A stretch of 64,000 nucleotides of DNA. Source: Boseongicola aestuarii. Lineage in GTDB: Bacteria > Pseudomonadota > Alphaproteobacteria > Rhodobacterales > Rhodobacteraceae. Both the position numbers and the translations under genes were made by a program. The stretch covers positions 1 to 64,000 of the forward strand of contig NZ_FXXQ01000012.1 of the NCBI RefSeq assembly GCF_900184815.1. Direction: 5' to 3'. The stretch's first letter is position 1. Each line of letters starts with the position of its first letter. Shown piece after piece: positions 55,996 through 64,000 of the stretch. The notes under the pieces were generated by a model. That model ran no database searches. It saw only the letters and a program-made list of their open reading frames with translations, and was not told the origin of the DNA.

Positions 55996-56329
55996 AATAG
56001 CCCTTCCGATTTGTCATACTTGCCGGGCTAAATCCGTGAGTGTGAGTGGAAACATTCACCCGACCAGGGTGCGATATAAGCCAAAAAATATATTCGGTTG
56101 CAACTATCTATTTTATACAAATTCTCTGTGCGCGTTCCTTAAACATCAGTCCGGGCACTTTTTAACGCTTTTCAGCCACGATTCTCGATGACGTAACGGA
56201 TATGGAGGAAATTGGCGAAACGCACAGGTCTTGGCGCCGAATTCCAGCAATATAGCATAGAATCACCTTGTGTTTCGCGCCTGTGCGTCCTATGTGCCCT
56301 GACTGATCCCCTTCTGTACGGAGAGACAC
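55996..56329. other. 334-bp divergent intergenic region before rpoZ
   Basis: It carries the promoters of the NYN gene and of rpoZ-spoT. An AT-rich stretch at about 56090-56122 (with tattttatac) is the best candidate core promoter. No small gene or structured RNA was recognised. Confidence 0.5.
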
Positions 56330-56683
56330 ATGGCCCGCGTGACGGTTGAAGACTGCGTTGACAAGGTTCCGAACCGGTTTGAGTTGGTAATGCTCGCTGC
56401 TCATCGTGCCCGCGAGATTGCGACGGGTGCGCCACTGACGGTTGATCGTGATAACGACAAGAATCCCGTTGTCAGCCTTCGCGAAATCGCCGACGAGGCA
56501 CAATCTGCCGAGGAACTTCGCGAGCGGATGATTGAAAGCCACCAGACTCAGATTGAAGTCGACGAGCCTGAAGAAGATGCCATGGCTCTGTTGATGGGTG
56601 CCGAAGCCGACAAGCCGGCCGAGGATGACATGAGCGAAGAGAAACTGCTCCGCGCCCTGATGGAAGCCCAACGGCAACCTTAA
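56330..56683 (+). CDS. rpoZ: RNA polymerase omega subunit
   Basis: The 117-aa omega subunit helps assembly of RNA polymerase around beta-prime. Its signature is [20 protein letters not shown] then AAHRAREI and [14 protein letters not shown]. The C-terminus is acidic and variable. GGAGAG precedes the start at good spacing. spoT follows after 30 bp, a gene order kept widely in alphaproteobacteria. Confidence 0.97.
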   Translation: MARVTVEDCVDKVPNRFELVMLAAHRAREIATGAPLTVDRDNDKNPVVSLREIADEAQSAEELRERMIESHQTQIEVDEPEEDAMALLMGAEADKPAEDDMSEEKLLRALMEAQRQP

Positions 56684-56713
56684 AGACCAAAGCGCGGTCC
56701 TGGGAGTGGGCCG

Positions 56714-58831
56714 ATGATTGACGCCGACGACCTGATCGCGCTTGTCCGCAATTACAATCCGAAGACCAACGCCAAGTTGATCGCCGAAGCGTATGCTTAT
56801 GGCGAAAAAATGCATGAAGGGCAGAGGCGTCATTCCGGCGAACCCTATTTCACGCACCCTGTCGCGGTTGCCGCGATCCTGACCGAACAGCGGTTGGACG
56901 ACGCGACGATCGTTACGGCGCTGCTGCACGATACCGTTGAGGACACGCGCTCGACTTACTCCGAAATCAAGTCGCTCTTCGGAACCGAAGTTGCCGAACT
57001 TGTCGATGGCGTGACGAAGCTGACGAATTTGCAACTGTCGTCTTCGGAAACCAAACAGGCCGAAAATTTCCGCAAGCTTTTCATCGCCATGTCGAAAGAC
57101 CTGCGGGTGATCCTCGTCAAATTGGCTGACCGTCTGCACAATATGCGCACGATCCGCTCGATGCGGGTCGACAAGCAGGCTCAGAAAGCGCGGGAAACAA
57201 TGGATATCTTTGCGCCGCTTGCCGGTCGCATGGGTATGCAATGGATGCGCGAAGAACTGGAAGACCTTGCGTTTCGGGTGCTTTACCCGGACGCGCGCAA
57301 TTCGATCATTCGCCGCTTCATTACCCTGCAGCGCGAAACCGGGGATGTGATCCAGAAGATCACCGCCGATATCGAGGGCGAAATGGACAAGGCGGGGATC
57401 GTCGCCGAGACCTACGGGCGCGCCAAAAAACCCTATTCGATCTGGCGCAAGATGGAAGAAAAAGAGATCGGCTTTTCTCGACTGTCCGACATCTACGGCT
57501 TCCGCATATTGGTTAAGACCGAAGCTGACTGCTATGCGGCTCTGGGTGCTGTGCATCAACGCTGGCGCTCGGTTCCGGGGCGCTTCAAAGATTACATCAG
57601 CCAGCCGAAATCCAACGGCTACCGGTCAATCCATACAACGGTCTCGGGTCGCGACGGCAAACGTGTCGAAGTGCAGATTCGCACGCATGTCATGCACGAA
57701 GTGGCCGAAGCGGGCGTTGCAGCGCATTGGTCCTATCGCGACGGTGTGCGTGCGCAGAACCCGTTTGCGGTCGATCCCGCAAGCTGGATCGCCACACTGA
57801 CCGAACGTTTCGATGAAGAGGACCACGACGAATTCCTCGAACACGTCAAACTCGAAATGTACGCCGACCAGGTTTTTTGCTTCACGCCGAAAGGCGAGGT
57901 GGTCAAACTTCCGCGCGGAGCCACTCCACTGGACTTTGCCTATGCGATCCACACCCGGATCGGTGACAGTTGTGTTGGTGCCAAGGTCGATGCCATTCGC
58001 GTACCTCTCTGGACACGTCTGAAGAACGGCCAATCTGTCGAGATCATGACGGCGGAAGGCCAGCGCCCGCAGGCAACATGGATCGATATCGTCAAGACTG
58101 GGCGGGCCAAAGCGTCCATCCGGCGCTCGTTGCGTGAAGAAGATCGCGAGCGGTTTATCAAGCTCGGTCGCGAGTTGGTGCGCGTGGCCTTCGAACATGT
58201 CGGCAAACGCGCGACCGAAAAGGCTCTCAGCACGGCAGCCAAACACCTCAGCCTTGAAGACCGTGATACTCTGCTTGCGCGGATTGGCTCGGCCGAACTT
58301 ACGGCGCGCCAGGTCATCGAAACGCTTTATCCTGATCTTGCAAACAAAACCGGGGATGAAATCGATGCGGCCCGCGCGGTTGTTGGGCTGAAGCCCAGCC
58401 AGACATTCCGCCGCGCCGCCTGTTGCCAGCCCGTTCCCGGTGAACGCATCGTAGGCATCAGTTATCGCGGCAAGGGTGTCATGATTCACGCCATTGACTG
58501 TGAAGCCCTTGCGGAACTCGCCGAGGACTCAGGCCGCTGGGTGGACCTTCACTGGCAAGAAGGACGCCACCCCGCCGTCCATGCCGTCAGCTTTGATTTG
58601 ACGATCGCGAATGACACAGGCGTGCTGGGGCGGATTTGCACATTGATTGGCGAGCAAGGGGCGAATATCTCTGACCTTGTGTTCATTGACCGAAAACCGG
58701 ACTTTTACCGCCTCATTGTCGACGCGGAGTTGCGGGATATAGAGCACCTTCATGCGGTGATGTTGGCATTGGAAGCCGATAGCGATGTTGCTGCAATCAC
58801 AAGGCACCGCGATCTCGGTCGCAAGCCCTAA
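56714..58831 (+). CDS. spoT: Bifunctional (p)ppGpp synthetase/hydrolase
   Basis: A 705-aa Rel/SpoT homologue that makes and degrades (p)ppGpp. The HD hydrolase domain has HSGEPYFTHPVAVAAIL and LLHDTVEDT; the synthetase domain has RFKDYISQPKSNGYRSIHT. TGS (VFCFTPKGEVVKLPRGATPLDFAYAIH), a zinc-finger/helical region with CCQPVPGE and HAIDC, and a C-terminal ACT domain follow. Both catalytic centres look intact. It shares an operon with rpoZ. Confidence 0.97.
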   Translation: MIDADDLIALVRNYNPKTNAKLIAEAYAYGEKMHEGQRRHSGEPYFTHPVAVAAILTEQRLDDATIVTALLHDTVEDTRSTYSEIKSLFGTEVAELVDGVTKLTNLQLSSSETKQAENFRKLFIAMSKDLRVILVKLADRLHNMRTIRSMRVDKQAQKARETMDIFAPLAGRMGMQWMREELEDLAFRVLYPDARNSIIRRFITLQRETGDVIQKITADIEGEMDKAGIVAETYGRAKKPYSIWRKMEEKEIGFSRLSDIYGFRILVKTEADCYAALGAVHQRWRSVPGRFKDYISQPKSNGYRSIHTTVSGRDGKRVEVQIRTHVMHEVAEAGVAAHWSYRDGVRAQNPFAVDPASWIATLTERFDEEDHDEFLEHVKLEMYADQVFCFTPKGEVVKLPRGATPLDFAYAIHTRIGDSCVGAKVDAIRVPLWTRLKNGQSVEIMTAEGQRPQATWIDIVKTGRAKASIRRSLREEDRERFIKLGRELVRVAFEHVGKRATEKALSTAAKHLSLEDRDTLLARIGSAELTARQVIETLYPDLANKTGDEIDAARAVVGLKPSQTFRRAACCQPVPGERIVGISYRGKGVMIHAIDCEALAELAEDSGRWVDLHWQEGRHPAVHAVSFDLTIANDTGVLGRICTLIGEQGANISDLVFIDRKPDFYRLIVDAELRDIEHLHAVMLALEADSDVAAITRHRDLGRKP

Positions 58832-58850
58832 GGCGGAGACGGACGAGCAG

Positions 58851-59534
58851 TTGGTATTTAAGCGGCGGACACCACGGACATATCTCCAGTCGATTACGCA
58901 GGCGCTTTATCCGCGCGGCGGTTGGTCGCGTGCGGTGCAATACATCGGCCATCGTATCCGTCGGCTTCCCGATCCTGCACACAAGATCAGCCGGGGTATC
59001 GCCGTCGGCGTTTTCACATGTTTCACGCCGTTCTTCGGTATGCACTTCTTCATCGCCGCGTGGCTGGCCTGGTTGGTGCGTGGCAATGTGATGGCCGCGC
59101 TTCTGGCGACCTTTTTCGGAAATCCTCTTACATTTCCGTTCATCGTCGCCGTCTCGATGGAACTCGGCGCATTCTTGATGGGCCGCCCGCCGATCCCGCT
59201 TCAGGATGTGGTGCCTGCTTTCTCGGACGCTGCGCTTGAAATGTGGCAGAACATGATGGCGATGTTTACCGCGGATCAAACGGCGTGGGGCAGTCTGCGT
59301 GGCTTCTTCGATCGCTATTTCCTGCCTTATCTGATCGGCGGCCTCATCCCGGGCTTCCTCTTCGGGACAGCCGGCTACTTCCTGTCCAACCCGGTCCTCA
59401 ACGCCTACCAAAAAGCCCGTGTGGCTCGCCTGAAAAAGAAATTCGCAAAGAAGCGCGAAAAAGCAGAAGCCCGTCGCGCGGAATCGCGGATGCAGGGAGA
59501 CGTGGAAGATCCACATGATCGGGCAGCCGAGTGA
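58851..59534 (+). CDS. DUF2062 membrane protein
   Basis: A 227-aa protein from TTG 58851 (MVFKRRTPRTYLQS). I chose this start because family members begin in the same way and it avoids overlap with spoT; ATG 58785 would overlap by 47 bp. The DUF2062 block is GIAVGVFTCFTPFFGMHFFIAAWLAWLVRGN with FFGNPLTFPFIV and the DRYFLPYLIGGLIPG turn. Three or so helices are followed by a highly charged tail. Function unknown. Confidence 0.88.
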   Translation: MVFKRRTPRTYLQSITQALYPRGGWSRAVQYIGHRIRRLPDPAHKISRGIAVGVFTCFTPFFGMHFFIAAWLAWLVRGNVMAALLATFFGNPLTFPFIVAVSMELGAFLMGRPPIPLQDVVPAFSDAALEMWQNMMAMFTADQTAWGSLRGFFDRYFLPYLIGGLIPGFLFGTAGYFLSNPVLNAYQKARVARLKKKFAKKREKAEARRAESRMQGDVEDPHDRAAE

Positions 59535-59580
59535 TCGCCGCTGACTTGTCAGCCCCCTTCAGGCATGCGACGTGACGCCT

Positions 59581-60306
59581 ATGGCTAAGAAGGCGACCGC
59601 AAGAAGACCCCGAAAGACAACCAAGGCCGCAGCGACACGCAAACGCGGTGTCTTGCGCGGTCTGCGGCGTGGTGCCTTTGCCTTTGCGGGGGCAATCGTT
59701 CTGAGTGTCGGTATATATGCAATTCTTCCACCTCCCACGACTCCCTACATCCTGAGTGAAGGCCTCCGGCTTGGTGACATCCGCCGCCAATGGGTATCCG
59801 CCGACTCGATTGCCCCAGAGGCCTTGCGGGCTGTGGTCGCCGCCGAGGACGCGAATTTCTGTCACCATTGGGGCTTTGACATGGAGCAGCTTCGCGCTGC
59901 AATTGAGGAAGGTGCAGATCGCGGCGCCTCGACGCTGACGCAACAGATGGTGAAGAACGTCTGGCTTTGGCAAGGGCGAAGCTGGCCGCGCAAAGCCCTC
60001 GAAGCACTGATGACGCCTGTGGTCGAGGCCATTTGGACCAAGCGCCGCATCGTGGAAGTTTACGTGAATGTTGCCGAGTTCGACGAAGGTGTCTTTGGCA
60101 TCGAAGCGGCCGCCCAGCATCATTTCGGTGTCCGTGCTGCGGACCTCACGCTGCGGCAAGCCTCCTTGCTTGCTGCGGTCCTTCCCAATCCCAAGGCGCG
60201 ACAGGCGGTCAACCCCTCAAGTTTCGTCGATCGGCGCGCGCGCGCTATCGCTGACGGGGCGGCGACGATCCGCGCAGATGGGCGCGCCGACTGTTTTGCC
60301 GGCTAG
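59581..60306 (+). CDS. mtgA: Monofunctional biosynthetic peptidoglycan transglycosylase
   Basis: A 241-aa glycosyltransferase family 51 enzyme that polymerises lipid II. A basic N-terminus (MAKKATARRPRK) and one membrane helix (about 31-50) are followed by the GT51 domain with VAAEDANFCHHWGFD, RGASTLTQQMVKN and RRIVEVYVNVAEF. The transpeptidase domain of class A PBPs is absent, as expected. ATG 59581 is used; GTG 59572 is possible. It follows the DUF2062 gene by 46 bp. Confidence 0.95.
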   Translation: MAKKATARRPRKTTKAAATRKRGVLRGLRRGAFAFAGAIVLSVGIYAILPPPTTPYILSEGLRLGDIRRQWVSADSIAPEALRAVVAAEDANFCHHWGFDMEQLRAAIEEGADRGASTLTQQMVKNVWLWQGRSWPRKALEALMTPVVEAIWTKRRIVEVYVNVAEFDEGVFGIEAAAQHHFGVRAADLTLRQASLLAAVLPNPKARQAVNPSSFVDRRARAIADGAATIRADGRADCFAG

Positions 60307-60384
60307 CGCATGCGCAGCGGTGTTGAAACCGCGCGCGGGCTCAGGCATTGAAGGAACACGCAGTCAAACAGGCCAAGCTCACCG

Positions 60385-61050
60385 ATGATCCGGCTCTACC
60401 ATGTCCCGTTGTCCCCCTATTGTCGCAAAGTGCGGCTTTCGCTTGCCGAGAAAAAGCTTGAAGTCGAGCTGATCGAGGAACGCTACTGGGAGCGTGATCC
60501 GGATTTCCTGCGACGCAATCCCGCCGGCAAAGTACCGGTGCTGAAGATTGACGGTCATACGTTCTCCGAAAGCGGCGCGATTTGTGAATACCTCGAAGAG
60601 GCCTATCCCGAACCGCCGCTGCTACCCAAAGACCCTGCTGCCCGACACGAGGTGCGCCGTCTCGTCGGGTGGTTCGACGACAAATTCCATCATGAGGTGA
60701 CCTCGAAACTGCTCTACGAGCGGGTGAACAAGAAGATAACCAAAGAAGGTTATCCCGACAGCAAGAATGTCAAATCCGGTGCGCGTGCAATCAAGCTGCA
60801 TCTCGACTATATGAGCTGGCTTCTTGATCAACGCCGCTGGCTGGCCGGAAACGAGCTTTCGCTGGCTGATTTCGCGGCCGCGGGCCATCTTTCCGCGCTG
60901 GATTACATTTCAGATGTGGACTGGAACGCCTACCCGACGGTGCGTGACTGGTATGCGCGGATCAAATCCCGCCCGGCCTTTCGTCGACTTCTTGCAGATA
61001 CCGTTCCAGGTTTTCCACCCCCTCCACATTATGCCGACCTCGATTTCTAG
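60385..61050 (+). CDS. Glutathione S-transferase
   Basis: A 221-aa GST. The N-domain has YHVPLSPYCRKVRLSLAEKK, with a cysteine in the SPYCRK active site that points to an omega/glutaredoxin-like class, GKVPVLKIDG and FSESGAICEYLE. The C-domain contains NELSLADFAAAGHLSALDY. The SPYC site suggests thiol transferase activity rather than conjugation; this is inference. queG follows after 30 bp. Confidence 0.92.
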   Translation: MIRLYHVPLSPYCRKVRLSLAEKKLEVELIEERYWERDPDFLRRNPAGKVPVLKIDGHTFSESGAICEYLEEAYPEPPLLPKDPAARHEVRRLVGWFDDKFHHEVTSKLLYERVNKKITKEGYPDSKNVKSGARAIKLHLDYMSWLLDQRRWLAGNELSLADFAAAGHLSALDYISDVDWNAYPTVRDWYARIKSRPAFRRLLADTVPGFPPPPHYADLDF

Positions 61051-61080
61051 AGCCGCAATCAGGGGGCAGAAGCGCACCCC

Positions 61081-62130
61081 ATGCCTTTAGACGATCTGAA
61101 AGAGCGATTGGTGAAAGAGGCGATCCAAGCCGGTTTCGCAATGGCCCGCGTGTGCGCGCCTGATGCTGTTCCAGAAGTTCCCGAGCGTCTTTCAGCCTTT
61201 CTTAAAGCCGGGCGCCATGGGCAAATGGCGTGGCTTGAAGATCGCGCCAACTGGCGGGGTGACCCGTCCGCACTCTGGCCCGAAGCGCGGTCAATCGTCA
61301 TGCTCGCCGAGCCATACACCCCTGATCATGACCCCTTGGATGACCTCAAGAACCAGGATCGCGGAGTCGTCTCGGTTTACGCCCGCAACAAGGATTACCA
61401 CGACGTCGTCAAAAAGCGGCTGAAACGAGTAGCGCGCTGGCTTGTGGCTGCAGCGGATTGTGAGGTCAAAGTCTTTGTCGACACGGCCCCGGTCCCCGAA
61501 AAAGCTCTGGGTCAGGCTGCAGGGCTTGGCTGGCAGGGCAAACACACGAACCTTCTAAGCCGCGATTTGGGGAACTGGTTTTTCCTCGGCGCGATCTTCA
61601 CGACAGCCAATCTCGATCCCGACACCCCGGAAACCGATCACTGCGGAAGCTGCCGTCGTTGCCTCGACATTTGTCCGACGGATGCCTTCCCCGCGCCTTA
61701 TCAGCTGGATGCACGGCTTTGCATTTCCTACCTGACGATTGAACACAAAGGTCCGGTAGACGAAGCGCTTCGCCCGAAACTGGGAAACCGCATCTATGGA
61801 TGCGATGACTGCCTTGCCGCTTGCCCCTGGAACAAATTCGCTTCGGATGCGAGGGACCACCGCTATGCCGCGCGGCATGATCTAAGTGCACCACCCCTTG
61901 CCAAGCTCGCCAATCTTGATGACGCCAGTTTCCGCGCCTTCTTTTCGGGCTCTCCGATCAAACGCATCGGACGCGACCGATTTGTGCGTAATGTGCTCTA
62001 CGCGCTAGGGAATTCAGAGGACCAGTCCCTGATCGAATCCGCTCGGAAATGCGCTGTCGATGCGGATCCCACGGTGCGTGATGCGGCCATCTGGGCGGTC
62101 CGCCGCCTACAGGCGGTTTCAAAAAAGTAG
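61081..62130 (+). CDS. queG: Epoxyqueuosine reductase
   Basis: QueG reduces epoxyqueuosine to queuosine in tRNA using cobalamin and two 4Fe-4S clusters. The 349-aa product has both cluster motifs, [16 protein letters not shown] and [13 protein letters not shown], and the cobalamin-domain [27 protein letters not shown]-terminal HEAT-like segment is present ([19 protein letters not shown]). The length is normal. The tRNA-guanine transglycosylase and other que genes are not in the window. Confidence 0.96.
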   Translation: MPLDDLKERLVKEAIQAGFAMARVCAPDAVPEVPERLSAFLKAGRHGQMAWLEDRANWRGDPSALWPEARSIVMLAEPYTPDHDPLDDLKNQDRGVVSVYARNKDYHDVVKKRLKRVARWLVAAADCEVKVFVDTAPVPEKALGQAAGLGWQGKHTNLLSRDLGNWFFLGAIFTTANLDPDTPETDHCGSCRRCLDICPTDAFPAPYQLDARLCISYLTIEHKGPVDEALRPKLGNRIYGCDDCLAACPWNKFASDARDHRYAARHDLSAPPLAKLANLDDASFRAFFSGSPIKRIGRDRFVRNVLYALGNSEDQSLIESARKCAVDADPTVRDAAIWAVRRLQAVSKK

Positions 62131-62175
62131 CGTTTTGTGCTATGAAGCGATCCACCAGAGAAAGGGAGGATACCT

Positions 62176-62346
62176 ATGCACACCCATTTGTTGCGACGCA
62201 AACGCACTCGTGGCGCCGGGCATATGACACATCTTTCAAGCGCTGCACCGGATCGCCCGACAGTACTTCAAAGCTTTAAGAACGCCAGAACGCGCGGCGC
62301 GACAAAGCTGAAAAGATACCTGCGTATCGCACGCGCCCAGAGTTAG
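62176..62346 (+). CDS. Small basic ORF, 56 codons, not recognised
   Basis: ATG 62176 is preceded by AAAGGGAGGA (62161-62170), one of the strongest ribosome sites in the window, at about 5 nt spacing. The 56-residue product (MHTHLLRRKRTRGAGHMTHL, ending RYLRIARAQS) is rich in Arg and Lys and has no hydrophobic segment. It lies 45 bp after queG and 39 bp before the DMT transporter start, so it is likely in the same transcript. No family is recognised; it could be a small protein, a leader or a chance frame. Confidence 0.55.
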   Translation: MHTHLLRRKRTRGAGHMTHLSSAAPDRPTVLQSFKNARTRGATKLKRYLRIARAQS

Positions 62347-62385
62347 ACCACTGGTCGCGACCGCTGGCGGTTGGTAGGGAGGGGC

Positions 62386-63324
62386 ATGAGTATTGCCCAA
62401 CCCAACCCTTTTCGCGCCATCGCACTCAAAATCGCTTCGGTGCTTTTGTTCGTACTCATGGCAACGCTGATCAAGGCAGCGTCCGATGAGGTGCCGCCGG
62501 GCCAGACTGTGTTTTTCCGCTCGCTTTGCGCGATGCCGGTTATCCTTGGCTGGCTTATTTGGCAGGGCAAGTTCCCGAGCGGGTTGCGGACCGCCAATCC
62601 GCTTGGCCACCTCTGGCGCGGCCTTATCGGCTCGACTGCCATGGGCCTCAGCTTCGCCGGGTTGGCCATTCTGCCGCTTTCCGAAGTGAAGGCCATACAA
62701 TACGCCATGCCGCTTTTTGTGGTGGTCCTTGCGGCATTGATGCTGGGTGAGCGCGTGCGCGCGGTGCGTCTAACCGCCGTTGGCATGGGTATGGTCGGCG
62801 TTCTCATTATTTTGTGGCCGCGCCTGACGTCCTTCACGAACGGCGAAGTCGATCCCCAATTGGCCTTTGGCGCGCTGATCGTCTTGACCGGATCGCTCTG
62901 CGCCGCCTTCGCTCAGATATTCGTGCGAAGGCTAGTCGAAACCGAAGAAACGGCCGCAATTGTCTTCTGGTTTTCCGTCACTGCGACTTTGCTATCGCTC
63001 CTGACACTGCCATTTGGCTGGCAAGTTCCGTCGGCGACCGCTCTGGCATGCCTTGTCGGGTCCGGCCTTCTCGGCGGTCTCGGTCAAATCCTACTTACAA
63101 GTGCTTACCGCTTCGGCGACGCGTCGATTATCGCCCCCTTCGAATACGCATCCATGCTGTTTGCCATTGCCATCGGCTACGCGGTTTTCGGAGAAGTCCC
63201 GACTCTCGTGATGTTGATCGGAGCCAGCATCGTCATTGCGTCCGGCGTTCTTATCATCCTGCGCGAGCACTATCTCAAGATTCAGCGTGGCAAAGGCCGC
63301 CAGCACGTCACAAAATACGGCTGA
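62386..63324 (+). CDS. EamA/DMT-family transporter
   Basis: A 312-aa protein with ten hydrophobic helices in two EamA repeats (first about 20-145, with EVKAIQYAMPLFVVVLAALM; second about 160-290, with FEYASMLFAIAIGYAVFGE). ATG 62386 has AGGGAGGGG just upstream. Members move metabolites such as S-adenosylmethionine, purines or amino acids; the substrate is unknown. It lies close after the small ORF and ends 121 bp before the hypothetical protein gene. Confidence 0.92.
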   Translation: MSIAQPNPFRAIALKIASVLLFVLMATLIKAASDEVPPGQTVFFRSLCAMPVILGWLIWQGKFPSGLRTANPLGHLWRGLIGSTAMGLSFAGLAILPLSEVKAIQYAMPLFVVVLAALMLGERVRAVRLTAVGMGMVGVLIILWPRLTSFTNGEVDPQLAFGALIVLTGSLCAAFAQIFVRRLVETEETAAIVFWFSVTATLLSLLTLPFGWQVPSATALACLVGSGLLGGLGQILLTSAYRFGDASIIAPFEYASMLFAIAIGYAVFGEVPTLVMLIGASIVIASGVLIILREHYLKIQRGKGRQHVTKYG

Positions 63325-63445
63325 TCGCCTGCGAAAAACCGCCGAAATTCAGTGTTTCGTCGTGCCCTGAACTCAGCAATGGACCAAAGCCCCGCCACTG
63401 GTGCAAGCTGCCGCCATTAATCAAGATCAATTTTGAGAGGGCCTC

Positions 63446-63856
63446 ATGGGCTACGATGTTCATATTACCCGGAAGGACGATTGGTCCGAGACAGAAGGGC
63501 CAGCGATTTCACGCGACGAATGGTTGGAATATGTCAGTGGCGACAAGTCGATGCAGCTTGAGCGCGAGGCCATTGTCTCGAACGAGAATGGCCAGTCCTT
63601 CAGCGTTCAGGATGAGACGCTTTCGGTTTGGAAACACTGGTCAGCGCGGGTTGAAGGCAAGAACGAAGCCTGGATGTGGCATTCCGCCGGGAATGTGATG
63701 GCCAAAAACCCCGACAGCGAGATGCTGCGCAAGATGTTCCTGATCGCCGATGCGCTTGGCGCAAAGCTTCAGGGCGATGACGGAGAAATCTACAATTCAA
63801 TCGGTTTGGTGGATCGCCAGGATCGTGCGAAAAAGAAGTGGTGGAAGTTCTGGTAA
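63446..63856 (+). CDS. Hypothetical protein
   Basis: A 136-aa soluble protein (MGYDVHITRKDDWSETEGPA, ending AKKKWWKFW). GAGAGGG precedes ATG 63446. It has no signal peptide or membrane helix, many tryptophans and a basic C-terminal end. Proteins beginning MGYDVHITRxxxW occur widely in bacteria as uncharacterised proteins; I know no function. The following DUF1294 gene starts 1 nt after its stop, so the two are co-translated. Confidence 0.8.
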   Translation: MGYDVHITRKDDWSETEGPAISRDEWLEYVSGDKSMQLEREAIVSNENGQSFSVQDETLSVWKHWSARVEGKNEAWMWHSAGNVMAKNPDSEMLRKMFLIADALGAKLQGDDGEIYNSIGLVDRQDRAKKKWWKFW

Positions 63857-63857
63857 G

Positions 63858-64000
63858 GTGACTGCCGCCCTTTGGATCGCGTCCTATGTCGCCGCCATCA
63901 ATCTCGCCGCGTTCCTCGCGTTCTGCTGGGATAAGCGGCAAGCGCGCCGCGACAGCCAGCGGATCAGTGAAAGCGCCCTGCTGAACATCGCGTTATTCGG
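63858..64000 (+). CDS. DUF1294 membrane protein, 3' end outside window
   Basis: GTG 63858 starts 1 nt after the previous stop, with AAGGTG at the junction. The frame stays open for 47 codons to the window end (MTAALWIASYVAAINLAAFL, then CWDKRQARRDSQRISESALL). N-terminal helix, the (D)K-x-A-R-R stretch and RISESALL match the DUF1294 pattern of a small membrane protein family of unknown role. Only the first half is present. Confidence 0.75.
   Translation, partial: MTAALWIASYVAAINLAAFLAFCWDKRQARRDSQRISESALLNIALF

Noticed and set aside
56162-57559. 465-codon frame antisense to rpoZ and spoT
   Set aside because: It crosses two certain genes and the gap between them, with antisense-like composition.

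Overview
The window looks like chromosome from a marine alphaproteobacterium of the Rhodobacteraceae (Roseobacter group). The evidence is the DMSP lyase gene dddP, a complete beta-hydroxyaspartate cycle cluster (bhcRABCD), a Hint-domain protein of roseobacter type, tandem def genes ahead of fmt, an rpoZ-spoT pair, and GC-rich coding sequence with many 1-4 nt gene overlaps. No tRNA, rRNA, CRISPR array, insertion sequence or phage gene was recognised. The assignment rests on protein resemblance, not on a database search.

Layout. 1-1.7 kb: a lower-GC edge with a DUF4386-like membrane gene running off the window, a 7-bp tandem repeat, and an FHA gene cut short against the dnaE terminus. 1.6-6.5 kb: dnaE, then an ArsR regulator with two SRPBCC proteins and a duplicated palindromic operator. 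6.7-16 kb: xanthine dehydrogenase (xdhABC) joined to a BMP-type purine/nucleoside ABC importer, closed by a terminator. 16-20 kb: aldo/keto reductase, MarR plus a D-arginine-dehydrogenase-like flavoprotein, a Hint protein and pyrF. 20-24 kb: clpB with a likely heat-shock promoter, and a sterol-desaturase-family hydroxylase.

24-30.5 kb: the metabolic centrepiece. An Ldh_2-family dehydrogenase and bhcR diverge from bhcABCD. BhcC joins glycine and glyoxylate to beta-hydroxyaspartate, BhcB dehydrates it to iminosuccinate, BhcD reduces that to aspartate, and BhcA passes the amino group back to glyoxylate, giving oxaloacetate and glycine. The AT-rich divergent promoter holds two palindromes. 30.5-36 kb: YegP-like protein, a small membrane protein, a DUF3445 protein, dddP, a second ArsR-SRPBCC pair and a YcaQ-like protein. 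36-47 kb: DEAD-box helicase, smpB, ion channel, DMT transporter, dapA, lytic transglycosylase, dinB, NUDIX, SPFH-NfeD pair and patB.

47.8-50.2 kb: three tandem peptide deformylase genes and fmt overlap in one operon; the third deformylase has lost its metal-ligand cysteine and catalytic glutamate. 50.5-54.9 kb: seven overlapping genes on the minus strand from ispH to a frameshifted TRIC-family gene, including lysE-type exporter, methyltransferase, GST and rnhA. 55-64 kb: cytochrome c, NYN protein, rpoZ-spoT, DUF2062, mtgA, GST, queG, an unannotated 56-codon basic ORF with a strong ribosome site, a DMT transporter, a hypothetical protein and a DUF1294 gene leaving the right edge.

The metabolic picture is a marine heterotroph using purines, glycolate/glyoxylate and DMSP. 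The best leads for new biology are the inactive-looking third deformylase, the Ldh_2 gene behind bhcR, the bhc promoter palindromes, the duplicated ArsR operator/start unit, and the small ORF at 62176.
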